From Mumia sp. ZJ1417 (GTDB lineage Bacteria > Actinomycetota > Actinomycetes > Propionibacteriales > Nocardioidaceae): a DNA stretch of 64,000 bases. A model generated the notes under the pieces. It saw only the letters and a list, made by a program, of their open reading frames with translations, had not been told where the DNA came from and ran no database searches. Positions 11,061-20,489 of the stretch are shown in pieces; positions within the stretch are counted from its first letter, which is position 1; each line of letters begins with the position of its first letter. The DNA is taken from positions 3,782,001 through 3,846,000 of the forward strand of contig NZ_CP059901.1 in assembly GCF_014127285.1 (NCBI RefSeq), in the 5' to 3' direction. The position numbers and the translations under genes are program-made.

Positions 11061-13146
11061 CGAGCTCGGGCTGCAGCTGCTTGGGGGTCCAGACCTTCTG
11101 CCGTCGCGCCGCCAGCGCGGTCAGGAGGATCGCGACGACGAACACGCCGAACAGCACCGAGACGTCGCGAACGATGATCCACGCCTCTCCCCCGAAGAGC
11201 GTCTGCCGCAGCCCGTTGACCCCGTACGACATCGGCAGAAGCCAGTGCAGCGACCGCAGCGGCTCGGGGATCGTCTCCCACGGGAAGGTGCCACCCGCGG
11301 TGACGAGCTGGACGAGCATGAGGACGAGCCCCAGGAACTCGCCCACCTCGCCGAGCCAGGCGTTGAGCGCCTGCAGGATCGCAACGAAGGTCATCGACGC
11401 GATCACGAGCAGGGCGACTGTCGCGACCTCGTAGACCGGATCGATGTCGAGTGCGAACCGGACGATCGTGAACATGACCGCGACCTGGATCAGTCCGACG
11501 ACCGCCGGCGGGATCCACCCGCCGAGCGCTGTCCGGGTCGCCGGGCCGTTCGCCGCGAGGGCACGCGACGACAACGGCCGGACGAGCAGGAAGAGCACGT
11601 ACGCCCCGATCCATGCCGCGAGCGACATGAAGAACGGGGCGAGGCCGGCACCGTACGACCCGGCGGGCGCGAGCGTGTCCTCCTTGACCGCCACCGGATC
11701 ACCGATCGTCTCCGCGGTGTCACGCGCGGTCGTCTTGTCCAGGTCGGGGACCTTGCGCAGCCCGTCCTGCAGTCCGTTCCGGAGCTCGCTGGTCCCGGTC
11801 TCGAGCCTCGCGCTGCCCTTGCGCAGCGCGAGGCTCGAGGTGGCGAGCCGCTCAGCGCCGTTCGCCACCTCCTCCGTCCCGTCCGCCAGGGTGCCGGCAC
11901 CACGTGCCAGCGTCTGGGCGCCGCGGTCGACGCGCGCCGACCCCGAGGCGAGCTCGGCTCCTCCCGACGCGGCCTTCCTGACGCCTCGCGTGAGAACGGG
12001 GGCCGCGCCCGCGAGCTTCTCGGTGCCGGCGGCGACCTCGGAGGATCCCCTGCTCAGCGCGTCCAGCCGGTCTGCGGCGCTCTCGATCTGCGCTGCCACC
12101 GCGTCGACGGGGACTTCGGCGTCGGCGAACAACGCCAGCAGGGCGTCTCTCTCGGCGTCGGTCATCCTCCCCTGCTCGACGAGCGAGTCGAGGCCTTCGT
12201 CGAGCGAGGCTCGCGCGGCACGGAACTGGTCGACCACCGCGCCCGCCACCTCCGCCGCGTCGTCACCGACGGCGGCGACCTTCGCGTTTCCCGCGGCGAC
12301 CTCCTGCGCGCCGTTCGCGAGCTTGCGCGTGTCCGCCGGCAGGCTCCCCGTGCGACGCTTCAGCTCCTCGAGCCCGTTCGAGAGCGTGGTCGCGCCGTTG
12401 GCAATACGACGCGTCCCAGTCGCCAGCTCACCGGCACCCGACTCGAGGCGGGCGGCACCGTTCGCTGCCTCCTCAGCGCCACGCGCGAGCGTCGCCGTCC
12501 CGTCGACGAGCTCGGCGGTCCCACTGGTGAGCCGACTGGAGCCGGTGACGAGCTCCTGTGCGCCGTTCACCCCCTTGGTGAGATCGGTGTGCACCACGGA
12601 GAGGCCGTCGAGGAAGCTGCTCGCGGCGACGGTGCCGACCTGTGTCGCGATCGTGTCCCGCACATCTCCCACGATCGTCTCGGCGACCCGGGTGACGATG
12701 TAGTTGTTCGCGTTGTTCGTAATGAGGGTGAGCCCTGCGCGCTCCGGCTCGAACCGGGCGGACGACGTCAGCTCCTCGGAGAACTGTGGACCGATGATGA
12801 GCGCGGCGTCGTAGCGTCCGTTCCGCACACCGGACTCCGCCTCGCCCTCCGTCGTCTCGACCCAGCCGAATCCGCCGTCGCCGCGCAAGAGGCGCTCGGC
12901 GACCTCGCCTCCGTAGTCGACCTTCTCGGTCGTCCCGTTGATCGCGTTGGTCGTGGTCGCACCACGGTCCTGCACCACGAGGGCCGCCGGTACGCGGTGG
13001 AGCTCGCCGTACGGGTCCTCGTTGGCGAACAGGTAGAGCCCTGCGTACAACGAAGGGATCACGGCCATGGCGAGGATCGCCAGCTTGGGCAGCGTGCCTG
13101 CACTGATGCGCCGGATCTCCGAGACGGCCAGGCGGATCGCGATCAT
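11053..13146 (-). CDS. YhgE/Pip-family membrane protein with coiled exported domain
   Basis: 697 residues from ATG 13146. One N-terminal transmembrane helix (LAILAMAVIPSLYAGLYLF) is followed by an exported domain (YGELHRVPAALVVQD is the Pip signature region). A long array of about 11-residue repeats based on LA-x-G-x-x-x-L-x-x-G occupies roughly residues 200-480. Five or six C-terminal transmembrane helices end in the ABC-2 permease-like domain. The architecture matches YhgE/Pip phage-infection proteins and the EsaA relatives of type VII systems. It overlaps the upstream ATPase-like gene (ATGA). Confidence 0.88.
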   Translation of the reverse strand: MIAIRLAVSEIRRISAGTLPKLAILAMAVIPSLYAGLYLFANEDPYGELHRVPAALVVQDRGATTTNAINGTTEKVDYGGEVAERLLRGDGGFGWVETTEGEAESGVRNGRYDAALIIGPQFSEELTSSARFEPERAGLTLITNNANNYIVTRVAETIVGDVRDTIATQVGTVAASSFLDGLSVVHTDLTKGVNGAQELVTGSSRLTSGTAELVDGTATLARGAEEAANGAARLESGAGELATGTRRIANGATTLSNGLEELKRRTGSLPADTRKLANGAQEVAAGNAKVAAVGDDAAEVAGAVVDQFRAARASLDEGLDSLVEQGRMTDAERDALLALFADAEVPVDAVAAQIESAADRLDALSRGSSEVAAGTEKLAGAAPVLTRGVRKAASGGAELASGSARVDRGAQTLARGAGTLADGTEEVANGAERLATSSLALRKGSARLETGTSELRNGLQDGLRKVPDLDKTTARDTAETIGDPVAVKEDTLAPAGSYGAGLAPFFMSLAAWIGAYVLFLLVRPLSSRALAANGPATRTALGGWIPPAVVGLIQVAVMFTIVRFALDIDPVYEVATVALLVIASMTFVAILQALNAWLGEVGEFLGLVLMLVQLVTAGGTFPWETIPEPLRSLHWLLPMSYGVNGLRQTLFGGEAWIIVRDVSVLFGVFVVAILLTALAARRQKVWTPKQLQPELVI

Positions 13147-13958
13147 TGATCCTTCTCCCTCGTACGGGGAGCACCGGGCTCCTGCTGGTCGTCTGCCGGC
13201 GCCTCGCCGAACAGCCAGGCGGTGTCGAGCGCCTCGTCGGGGGCCGGACGGTCAGGGTCGGCGGCGGTTGGTCGCGGCGCCGACGGCGGCCGGATCCGGA
13301 GGGCCTCCAGTGGTGTCGCCCGGCGCGCACTGTCCCCGCGGGCCGGCGGGATGTCGGCACCGAGGTCCCGCGCCGAGGAGCGGCCGCACTGGACCAGCAC
13401 CCCGTACCCGAACGACGCATACGCCTGAGCGATCTCCCACCAGTCCGCTGGCTCTCCGCCGTGCCTGTCGGGCAGGGAGAGCACGAGGAAGCGGACCTCC
13501 TTCCGCTCGGCAGCCAGCGCGGTGAGCAGCGCCGTACGGACGGCGCCCCCGACCTCGTCGACCCGGACGGTGCGCAGCGCTCCCATGTCGTGCCTGTCCA
13601 GCCAGCGCGTCGGCCCGCCCGGCGCGCTACCCCGGCGGGCCAGGGCGAGTCCCTCGGCGGTGACGGTCCCCACCGGGACGGCGTCGTCGGGCTCGGAGAC
13701 GGCGGGGAGGTCGACGACGGCGGTGAGGCGTCGGCGCTCCGTCCGGTCCTCGGTCTCCGACCCGTCGTCCCTGACGAGGCGGACCCGACCCGAGAAGGGG
13801 GCGAGGCGACCGGTCGCGACGAGGGCCATGGCCGTGTGGCCCTGCCCGGGCTCCCCCGCCATGAGCACGCATTCACCGGTCGAGACGGTGAAGCGGTCGA
13901 GCTCGAGCAGCGGGCCGCGCCGCCCGTAGACCGTGATGTCCTCCAGCACGAGCTGCAC
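13143..13958 (-). CDS. Degenerate ABC-ATPase-like partner of YhgE
   Basis: 271 residues from GTG 13958. The N-terminus looks like an ABC ATPase (LVLEDITVYGRRGPLLELDRFTVSTGECVLMAGEPGQGHTAMALVATGRLAPFSGRV), but the Walker A lysine is His (GEPGQGHTA). No LSGGQ signature is seen, and the Walker B region reads FLVLSLPD, without the catalytic Glu. The C-terminus is a proline-rich tail. Its stop overlaps the YhgE start, so they are almost certainly partners; a non-hydrolysing regulatory subunit is the simplest inference. Confidence 0.75.
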   Translation of the reverse strand: MQLVLEDITVYGRRGPLLELDRFTVSTGECVLMAGEPGQGHTAMALVATGRLAPFSGRVRLVRDDGSETEDRTERRRLTAVVDLPAVSEPDDAVPVGTVTAEGLALARRGSAPGGPTRWLDRHDMGALRTVRVDEVGGAVRTALLTALAAERKEVRFLVLSLPDRHGGEPADWWEIAQAYASFGYGVLVQCGRSSARDLGADIPPARGDSARRATPLEALRIRPPSAPRPTAADPDRPAPDEALDTAWLFGEAPADDQQEPGAPRTREKDQ

Positions 13959-14027
13959 GTCCGCACTCCCTCGGTCAGCGACCGCGTGGGCGTCGTCGCG
14001 GCTGGCGCGCGCTCCTGCCCAGCGGCG

Positions 14028-14957
14028 TCATGGGCGTTTGAGCATCGGGATGAACGCCGCGACCACCAGCAGTACCCAGGTGGTGAGGATGTAGGGCCAC
14101 GTGTAGTGCGGCTGATCGGTCAGGTCCGTCATGACGAGGGTCGTCACCGCCGTGATCGCCGCACCGACCGCGGCGTACACCCACGAGGCGGCGCTGCTCT
14201 TGAGGAACACGACCGACAGCGCGATCGCCGTCAGGACGCCGGAGTATCCGGCCAGGCCCTCAGCGATGGTGGCGTCGGTCTCTCCGAGCGCAAGCGCGTA
14301 GAGGCTCCCGATCACGCTGCCCATCACGGCGGCGAGACCGACCTTCCAGGAGGCGATGAAGAGCCCTAGGAGGATCAGCGCGCCGGCCCACACGCTGTTG
14401 ACCAGCACGACCTCGGAGACGTTGGTGAGCAGCGAGCGCAGCACGGACTCCCCCGTACCGTCGGTGGCGTGCACGGTCGATCCGCTGACGTGCAGGTTGA
14501 GGGTCGAGGCGTAGATGATCCCAGCGACCGTGCAGAACGGTGCGGTCGTCGACGGGAGAGCAAAACGCTTGAGCGGCTCGGTGGCGAAGAGCCACACGAA
14601 GAACCACGTCACCGGCGCGCACAGGACGCCCCCGATGACGGTGAAGAGGTACGCCCACCCCTCGCCGCCCATCGCGGTGTACATCGCGGCGCCGATGAGC
14701 GCGCCGTTGAACCCCTGCATCCCGATCCGGATGTTGTCCGCACCGACGCGCATGAGGGCACCGGCAACTGTCGAGCAGACGGCTCCGATGACGACGAGCA
14801 GCGCCATCTGCCAGTCGGCGAAGAAGAAGCCGGCGATGATCAGGAGGCCGGTCCACACGTTGTTCTGGAAGAAGATCTCGGACACCCCGCGCGGCAGCGT
14901 GGAGGCCCACGTGACCCAGGTGGTCAGTGGTGACGCAGTGGCTCCGGGCGTCGACAT
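14028..14957 (-). CDS. Urea transporter (UT family)
   Basis: 309 residues from ATG 14957. About ten transmembrane helices in two repeats are visible. Each repeat has the UT-type segment after a pore helix: GFNGALIGAAMYT in the first half and GYSGVLTAIALSVV in the second. FFQNNVWTGLLIIAGFF and NSVWAGALILLGLFIASW are the matching repeat starts. The channel admits urea passively down its gradient. It lies 8 nt after ureD on the same strand, so it is the last gene of the urease operon and probably feeds the enzyme. Confidence 0.88.
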   Translation of the reverse strand: MSTPGATASPLTTWVTWASTLPRGVSEIFFQNNVWTGLLIIAGFFFADWQMALLVVIGAVCSTVAGALMRVGADNIRIGMQGFNGALIGAAMYTAMGGEGWAYLFTVIGGVLCAPVTWFFVWLFATEPLKRFALPSTTAPFCTVAGIIYASTLNLHVSGSTVHATDGTGESVLRSLLTNVSEVVLVNSVWAGALILLGLFIASWKVGLAAVMGSVIGSLYALALGETDATIAEGLAGYSGVLTAIALSVVFLKSSAASWVYAAVGAAITAVTTLVMTDLTDQPHYTWPYILTTWVLLVVAAFIPMLKRP

Positions 14958-14965
14958 GTCGGCTC

Positions 14966-15973
14966 CTAGCTCTTACGGATGGCGGGGGCATCGATGCCGG
15001 TGAGCAGGCATCGCAGGGCGCGCCAGGCCAGCGTGATCGCATGCAGGACGACCTGAGTGTCATCGCCCAGGAGCCGGACCCAGACGCCGGCGTCAGCGGG
15101 GAGCGCGCTGACCCCGAGGACGAGGCCAGCGGCGGAGGACGGCCGTAGCGCCGCGTGAAGGAGGTCGTTGACCTCGCCCACCGAGGCACCTGGCGTGAAT
15201 ACGTACAGCGTGGAGAGGACGTCGTGATCGTCCAGCACCGCGAGTCCACCGGTGACCCCGTCGCTGGGGGTCAGGCGCACGCGGTCCAGTGCGACCATCG
15301 CCCCGTCGGGACGACGTACCTCGAGGTCCGACGCGATCGCGGTGTACTGGTGGCGCTCGTCGCGGGCGAGGCGTCCTGAGATGAGCGTCTCGCCCAGGAC
15401 GAGCGTCCCCGACGGCGCGAGCGTCACCGACGTGCGCTGATAGAGGCGCGCGCCGCCGAAGGCGATGACCGGGTCCGGCAGGTACTCGAGGTAAGCGTCC
15501 TCGGCGACCGAGATGTTGGTCTGGGCCACCGCGTAGTCGTGCTCCATCCGCAGCACCTTCGTGTACGCCGATGTCGTCACGTACGCCGACGTGCCCGCTC
15601 CGAACGTGAGGTCGGTACGGAGCCGGTCGCCCTGGAGGATCCCGGCCCCGGTCGACATGAGATACGTGTACGGCATGTCGGGACGGGCGAGGTCGTAGTA
15701 GAGCGGGCGCATGATCTGCAGCGGCGACTTCTGGTAGTGCTGGACCAGCTCAGTCCCATTGCCGGTCCGGCCGAACTCGAGCTGGAGCACCCCGACCTTC
15801 CCGGGGCTGCCGGACGGCAGGGTGTCCGGCACGCCGCTGAAGCGTGCGACCTCGCGCGGCACCCGGTCAGGCTCGTAGTACGAAGGATCGAGCCGGTGCC
15901 CGCCGTACCGCGACGCCGGCGCCAGACCGCTCGCGGGTGTGGGCGACACGGCGCGGACGGTGGCGGCTTTCAT
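14966..15973 (-). CDS. ureD: Urease accessory protein UreD
   Basis: 335 residues from ATG 15973, overlapping the ureG stop (ATGA). Family hallmarks include GVLQLEFGRTGNGTELVQHYQKSPLQIMRPLYYD, GGILQGD-like TGAGILQGDRLRTDLTFGAGTSAYVTTSAYTKVL, AYLEYLPDPVIAFGGARLYQ, and GETLISGRLARDE. UreD is the scaffold that brings UreF and the Ni-carrying GTPase UreG to apo-urease and forms a nickel tunnel. An Ala/Pro-rich N-terminus of about 25 residues precedes the conserved region. Confidence 0.92.
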   Translation of the reverse strand: MKAATVRAVSPTPASGLAPASRYGGHRLDPSYYEPDRVPREVARFSGVPDTLPSGSPGKVGVLQLEFGRTGNGTELVQHYQKSPLQIMRPLYYDLARPDMPYTYLMSTGAGILQGDRLRTDLTFGAGTSAYVTTSAYTKVLRMEHDYAVAQTNISVAEDAYLEYLPDPVIAFGGARLYQRTSVTLAPSGTLVLGETLISGRLARDERHQYTAIASDLEVRRPDGAMVALDRVRLTPSDGVTGGLAVLDDHDVLSTLYVFTPGASVGEVNDLLHAALRPSSAAGLVLGVSALPADAGVWVRLLGDDTQVVLHAITLAWRALRCLLTGIDAPAIRKS

Positions 15974-16605
15974 CGCGACAGCACCGCCGGGCGGGCTTCC
16001 CACGCAGCGAGGATCTGGTCCTGCAGCGCGTCGACACCCTCCCCCGTCAGCGAGTTCGTGAGCACCACCGGTTTGCCGTCGCGCACCCGACGGGCATCGG
16101 ACTCCATGACCTCGAGATCGGTCCGGACATACTGGGCGATGTCGATCTTGTTGATCACAAGGATGTCGGAGTCGGTGATCCCGGGCCCCCTCTTGCGTGG
16201 CATCTTCTCCCCCTCGGACGTGTCGAGGACGAAGACGAAGACGTCGGCCAGCGACGGCGAGAACGTGAGCGTCAGGTTGTCCCCGCCCGACTCGTAGACC
16301 AGCGTGTCGACCTGCGGAAACCGCTCGAGCATCTCGGCTCCCGCGGCGAGGTTCATCGTCGGGTCGTCGCGGACCGCGGTGTGGGGGCAGGCGCCCGTCT
16401 CGACGCCGACCACCCGATCCGGGTCCAGAACCCCCGCGAGCTCACGACGCACATGCTGCGCGTCCTCCTGCGTGTAGATGTCGTTGGTGATGACCGCGGG
16501 CTGCCGGCCGGCGGCGAAGAGCCGAGGCACGAGTGCCTCCGTCAGCGCCGTCTTGCCCGAGCCCACCGGTCCTCCGATGCCGATCCGCAGCACGTCCTCG
16601 CTCAT
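15970..16605 (-). CDS. ureG: Urease accessory GTPase UreG
   Basis: 211 residues. ATG 16605 is chosen because the family starts MSEDVLRIGIGGPVGSGKTAL; the longer open frame upstream lacks similarity. The P-loop (GGPVGSGKTALTEAL), the nickel-binding CPH motif (ETGACPHTAVRDD), VYESGGDNLTLTFSP and the guanine site INKIDIAQYV are all present. UreG dimerises around Ni(II) through the CPH motif and hydrolyses GTP as it delivers metal to UreC. No ureE lies in the operon. Confidence 0.96.
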   Translation of the reverse strand: MSEDVLRIGIGGPVGSGKTALTEALVPRLFAAGRQPAVITNDIYTQEDAQHVRRELAGVLDPDRVVGVETGACPHTAVRDDPTMNLAAGAEMLERFPQVDTLVYESGGDNLTLTFSPSLADVFVFVLDTSEGEKMPRKRGPGITDSDILVINKIDIAQYVRTDLEVMESDARRVRDGKPVVLTNSLTGEGVDALQDQILAAWEARPAVLSR

Positions 16606-16648
16606 TCGTCCTCCTCGTTCTCGTCGCTCTTGCCTCGCTGTGGTGTCG

Positions 16649-17344
16649 TCAGCTCGCGAAGAGTCGTGCCTCCGCGCGCTCGTGCTGGGCGGACATGGCG
16701 TCCGCCATCGGGACGCACCCGCCCATGTCCTCGAGGTCACGACCGACCGCCTCGGCGGCCTCCTCGGCGATGACAGGTCCGACCGCGTGCAGCACGACCT
16801 GCACGTGCCGATGGTCGGAGAGCCGCAGACGCAGAGCCGCCCCGAGGAAGCTCACCGCGAACGCGAACATGTCCGAGGCGACCGCCTGCTCCGTGCCTAC
16901 GCCGGTCGCCGCATAGGCGACTGCCGTCGCGACCGGCTGACAGCCCGGCGTCTCCTTGGCGGCCACGGCCCGCTTCCACTCCTCGAGCTCCGGTCCCCCG
17001 ATCGCCTCGAGTGCGATGTCGGTGAGCTGGTGACCGCTGCGCACCGACGCCCGGCGCATCTCTGCGTTGAGCTTCGCGGCGAACAGCATCTCGTCGACCC
17101 GGCGTACGCGCTCCCAGTCACCGTCCTCGACCGCCTCGTGCGCCCGGGCGAGCGCCGTGGCGTCCCCCGGGCCGACGGAGTGCCGCAGCAGTCCGATGAG
17201 CAGACCCTCGATCCCGTCCTGGTCGACCGCACGCGCCTGGCTGAACCCCTCGAGCCCGTGCGACATCGTGTAGAAGCCGCTCGGGAACGCGGAGTCGGAG
17301 AGCTGGAGGCTCACCAGGAGGTCACGCACTGCGGTCGACGTCAT
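16649..17344 (-). CDS. ureF: Urease accessory protein UreF
   Basis: 231 residues from ATG 17344. Recognisable segments are LQLSDSAFPSGFYTMSHGLEGF (the S-x-FP-x-G-x-x-x-x-S-x-G-x-E signature), a DATALARAHEAVEDGDWERVRRVDEMLFAAKLNAEMR helix pair, and SGHQLTDIALEAIGG. UreF binds UreD and UreG and acts in GTPase timing during Ni insertion. It lies 7 nt downstream of ureC and 43 nt upstream of ureG. The C-terminal GGCVPMADAMSAQHERAEARLF matches the family end. Confidence 0.93.
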   Translation of the reverse strand: MTSTAVRDLLVSLQLSDSAFPSGFYTMSHGLEGFSQARAVDQDGIEGLLIGLLRHSVGPGDATALARAHEAVEDGDWERVRRVDEMLFAAKLNAEMRRASVRSGHQLTDIALEAIGGPELEEWKRAVAAKETPGCQPVATAVAYAATGVGTEQAVASDMFAFAVSFLGAALRLRLSDHRHVQVVLHAVGPVIAEEAAEAVGRDLEDMGGCVPMADAMSAQHERAEARLFAS

Positions 17345-17351
17345 CGCGGTC

Positions 17352-19076
17352 TCAGGCGAGGAAGAACAGCTGGGTCAGCGGCAAGGACTCCGCCGGCTCG
17401 ATGTGTGCTGGCTTCCCGTCGTACGTCACCTTGTATGTCTCTGGGTCGACGTCGATGACCGGCAGCTGGTCGTTGTACATCATGTGCTGCTTGCCGATCG
17501 CCCGGCACCGCCGCACGGGCAGCACCTGGCTCTCCAGCCCCAGTTGCTCCGGGACGCCCAGGTCGATGGCGGCCTGGGACATGAAGGTGACCCGCGTCTT
17601 CTGCTGCGCCTTGCCGTACCCGCCGAACATCGGCCGGTAGTACACCGGCTGAGGCGTCGGCAGCGAGGCGTTGGGGTCCCCCATGAGCGCCCAGTTGATA
17701 AGGCCGCCCTTGATGACCATCCGCGGCTTCGCGGCAAAGGAGGAGACCGGCCAGAGCACGATGTCGGCGATCTTCCCGGCCTCGAGCGATCCAATGTAGT
17801 CGGAGACGCCTTGGGTGATCGCCGGGTTGATCGTCACCTTGGCGAGGTAGCGCAGCACCCGGAAGTTGTCGTTGCCCTCGTCGTCCTCCGGCAGCGGGCC
17901 GCGCACCTCTTTGTTGTGGTGGGCCGTCTGGAACGCGCGCGTCACGGACTCACCGATGCGCCCCATCGCCTGCGAGTCCGACGAGAACATCGACAAGACG
18001 CCCTCGTCGTGCAGCACGGTCTCCGCCGAGATGGTCTCCGCACGCACCCGCGAGTCCGCGAAAGCGACATCCTCGGGGATGTCGTGCGACAGGTGGTGGC
18101 AGACCATCACCATGTCGAGCAGCTCGTCCACCGAGTTCGCCGTGTACGGGAGCGTCGGGTTCGTCGAGGACGGGAGGATGTTGGGGTAGCCCGCAGCCCT
18201 CATGATGTCCGGCGCGTGACCACCGCCCGCACCCTCGGTGTGGTAGGTGTGGATCGTCCGACCGTCGATGGCGGAGATCGTGTCCTCCACGAACCCAGCC
18301 TCGTTGAGGCTGTCGGTGTGGATCGACACCTGAACGTCGTACTCGTCGGCCACGGTCAGCGCGTTGTCGATGACCGCTGGCGTCGAGCCCCAGTCCTCGT
18401 GCACCTTGAGCGAGGAGGCCCCGGCCTCGATCTGCTCGATGAGCGCCGCTGGCAGGGAGCCGTTGCCCTTGCCGTGAAAGCCCATGTTGACCCCCACGTC
18501 CTCCGCAGCCTGGATCATGCGGTGGAGGTTCCATGCACCCGGCGTCGTGGTGACGCCGTTCGTGGCGTCCGTCGGTCCGGTGCCGCCGCCGAACAGCGTC
18601 GTGATGCCGTTCGACAGCGCCGCCAGCGCCTGCTGCGGAGAGATGTAGTGCACGTGGCTGTCGATCGCCCCGGCGGTCGCGATGCAGTGCTCCCCCGCGA
18701 GCACCTCGGTCACAGCGCCGACGACCAGGCGGGGGTCGACCCCTTCCTGCAGGGCCGGGTTGCCCGATTTGCCGACACCGACGATCTTGCCGTCCTTGAC
18801 CCCGATGTCGCCCTTGACCACACCGAGGACGGGATCGAGGACGATCGCGTTGGTGATGACGAGGTCGAGGGCACCCTGTGCGCCAGTGGCCTGTGGATCG
18901 GCCGCCATGCCGTCGCGTGCGGACTTGCCGCCGCCGTAGACGACCTCGTCGCCGTAGTGCCCCTCGTTGTAGTCCTTCTCGATCTCGATGACGAGGTTGG
19001 TGTCGGCGAGCTGAACCCTGTCGCCAGTCGTCGGACCGAAGAGATCCGTGTACTGCTTGCGCGAGACGATAGCCAT
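17352..19076 (-). CDS. ureC: Urease alpha subunit (catalytic)
   Basis: 574 residues, the normal length. Ni ligands and catalytic residues are visible: [14 protein letters not shown] (two His), the carbamylated Lys in [41 protein letters not shown], and the active-site flap [13 protein letters not shown] with its Cys and His. [13 protein letters not shown] contains the metal-ligand Asp. The start ATG overlaps the ureB stop by one base (TGATG). The enzyme hydrolyses urea to ammonia and carbamate. Confidence 0.98.
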   Translation of the reverse strand: MAIVSRKQYTDLFGPTTGDRVQLADTNLVIEIEKDYNEGHYGDEVVYGGGKSARDGMAADPQATGAQGALDLVITNAIVLDPVLGVVKGDIGVKDGKIVGVGKSGNPALQEGVDPRLVVGAVTEVLAGEHCIATAGAIDSHVHYISPQQALAALSNGITTLFGGGTGPTDATNGVTTTPGAWNLHRMIQAAEDVGVNMGFHGKGNGSLPAALIEQIEAGASSLKVHEDWGSTPAVIDNALTVADEYDVQVSIHTDSLNEAGFVEDTISAIDGRTIHTYHTEGAGGGHAPDIMRAAGYPNILPSSTNPTLPYTANSVDELLDMVMVCHHLSHDIPEDVAFADSRVRAETISAETVLHDEGVLSMFSSDSQAMGRIGESVTRAFQTAHHNKEVRGPLPEDDEGNDNFRVLRYLAKVTINPAITQGVSDYIGSLEAGKIADIVLWPVSSFAAKPRMVIKGGLINWALMGDPNASLPTPQPVYYRPMFGGYGKAQQKTRVTFMSQAAIDLGVPEQLGLESQVLPVRRCRAIGKQHMMYNDQLPVIDVDPETYKVTYDGKPAHIEPAESLPLTQLFFLA

Positions 19077-19564
19077 CAGTTCTTCCTCGCCCTCTTCGCG
19101 GCGCCGGTCTTCTTCGCGGCGCCGGTCTTCTTCGCCGCGGTCGACTTCGTCGCCGCGCTGGACTTCTTGGCCGGTCGGGAACGTGCCGCCGGCTTACCGT
19201 TCTTGAACTCGCCCTCGGTCATCCGGGCCATCGCGTCGATACGGGTCTGTCCGGCATCGAGCCCGCCGTCGACGAGGTTGTTGAACCCGTAGACGCGCCG
19301 CGAACCCGCGTACGCGGTCAGCGTGACGTTGCGCGTGTCGCCCGGCTCAAACCGCACGCCGGTCCCGGCCGGGATGTCGAGATGCATCCCGTACGCCTTC
19401 TCCCGCTCGAAGAGCAGGGCGCGATTGACCTCGAAGAAGTGGAAGTGCGACCCGATCTGCACTGCCCGATCACCCGTGTTGCTCACGGCGATCGTGACGC
19501 TCTCGCGCCCGGCATTGATCTCGATGTCGTCGTCGAGGTGGTGGTACTTAGGGCTTCCCAGCAT
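19076..19564 (-). CDS. ureB: Urease beta subunit with Lys/Ala-rich C-terminal tail
   Basis: 162 residues from ATG 19564. Residues 1-115 are a standard UreB ([65 protein letters not shown]). About 45 extra residues follow, made of [18 protein letters not shown] and repeated [10 protein letters not shown] units like an H1-type histone tail. The tail is encoded by near-perfect CGGCGCCGGTCTTCTT direct repeats (about 19097-19135), so repeat slippage could change its length. The core function is certain; the tail's role is unknown. Confidence 0.93.
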   Translation of the reverse strand: MLGSPKYHHLDDDIEINAGRESVTIAVSNTGDRAVQIGSHFHFFEVNRALLFEREKAYGMHLDIPAGTGVRFEPGDTRNVTLTAYAGSRRVYGFNNLVDGGLDAGQTRIDAMARMTEGEFKNGKPAARSRPAKKSSAATKSTAAKKTGAAKKTGAAKRARKN

Positions 19565-19615
19565 GTGGTTCCCTCCGCTCTGTGCGGGCCCGCGCCAGAG
19601 GCGTAGCCCGATGGC

Positions 19616-20485
19616 TCAGTGGGGCGAGGTGAGGACCTCGTCGTGGGAGGCGCCGCGCTCGGCAGACGTCTCGTACGGTGCGTGGTGACGGGGATGCGGG
19701 TGGGAATGACCTCCCGCATCGACCTCGAACGCGTGTGAGTGGGCGTACCCGTGACCGTGGTCCGCGAGGAGGCCGGCAGCGATCCCGTCGAGCCCGTGGC
19801 TCAGGTCGTGCTGCGCGGCACCCACCCGGCGACGGATGACGTCGAGCACGGCCCGCTCCGAGAGCAGCGGTCCGAAGAACGTCGCGTGCTCGGAGGGCAG
19901 CCCCGCCGGTGCGGTCCGCGCGAAGCCGGCCGGCACCACGACCACGTCGTCGGAACCGAGCAGGCGAGCCCGGTCCACGGCGTGTGCCAGGTCCGCCGTG
20001 GCAGCGACGCACGCCACCTCGACCTGGACGCCGGCACCGTGCGTGCGCACGAGGTGGGCGATGCGATGCAGCTCCGCGTCGTCGAACGGGTTGGACGACG
20101 GCGCGGTGACGAGCATCCCACTGCCGTGGCACTGTCGTGCCGTCTCCGTCGCAGCACGACGCAGCCAGGCAACCATGTGGTCGATGGTCCCGAAGCTCGG
20201 GCACAGAGCCACGCGTCCGGCGCCGGCGCTGGCTGCGATCCAGCTCAACGTCTTGGCGGCGTCGGCCACCATGACCGGGTCCCGGCCCCACGTCATGGGA
20301 AGGACCGCCACGCGGGCTTCATCCGCAGCGAGGTGCGTCGTGACGGCGTCGCGCAACGCGCGTCCGGGCGGGGTCACCACAGCACCAGGCAGCGCGTCGA
20401 GCAGCGACACAAGGTCGCTCCCCTGAGCGCTCTCGTGGCCACCGACGAGAACCGTCGTGACCGCGCCGTGCTCCCCCGTCGGCAT
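19616..20485 (-). CDS. CbiX-like His-rich protein embedded in the urease operon
   Basis: 289 residues from ATG 20485, 4 nt after ureA and 51 nt before ureB. The body resembles the sirohydrochlorin chelatase (CbiX/SirB) fold: a strand with LVGGHESAQGS near the start, VAVLPMTWGRDPVMVADA, a second half with LVTAPSSNPFDDAELHRIAHLV, and DDVVVVPAGFARTAP. The last 50 residues are His-rich (HGHGYAHSHAFEVDAGGHSHPHPRHH), like a metal-storing tail. As ureE is missing, this may be the nickel-handling protein of the operon (inference). A chelatase role is less likely as no tetrapyrrole genes are nearby. Confidence 0.65.
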   Translation of the reverse strand: MPTGEHGAVTTVLVGGHESAQGSDLVSLLDALPGAVVTPPGRALRDAVTTHLAADEARVAVLPMTWGRDPVMVADAAKTLSWIAASAGAGRVALCPSFGTIDHMVAWLRRAATETARQCHGSGMLVTAPSSNPFDDAELHRIAHLVRTHGAGVQVEVACVAATADLAHAVDRARLLGSDDVVVVPAGFARTAPAGLPSEHATFFGPLLSERAVLDVIRRRVGAAQHDLSHGLDGIAAGLLADHGHGYAHSHAFEVDAGGHSHPHPRHHAPYETSAERGASHDEVLTSPH

Positions 20486-20489
20486 TACG

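Noticed and set aside
13959-14027. Small gene between the YhgE operon and the urea transporter
   Set aside because: Only 69 nt; no start with ribosome site or family pattern.
15970-16740. UreG starting at 16740
   Set aside because: The first 45 residues have no similarity and UreG homologues start at MSEDVLRIGIGGPVG (16605).
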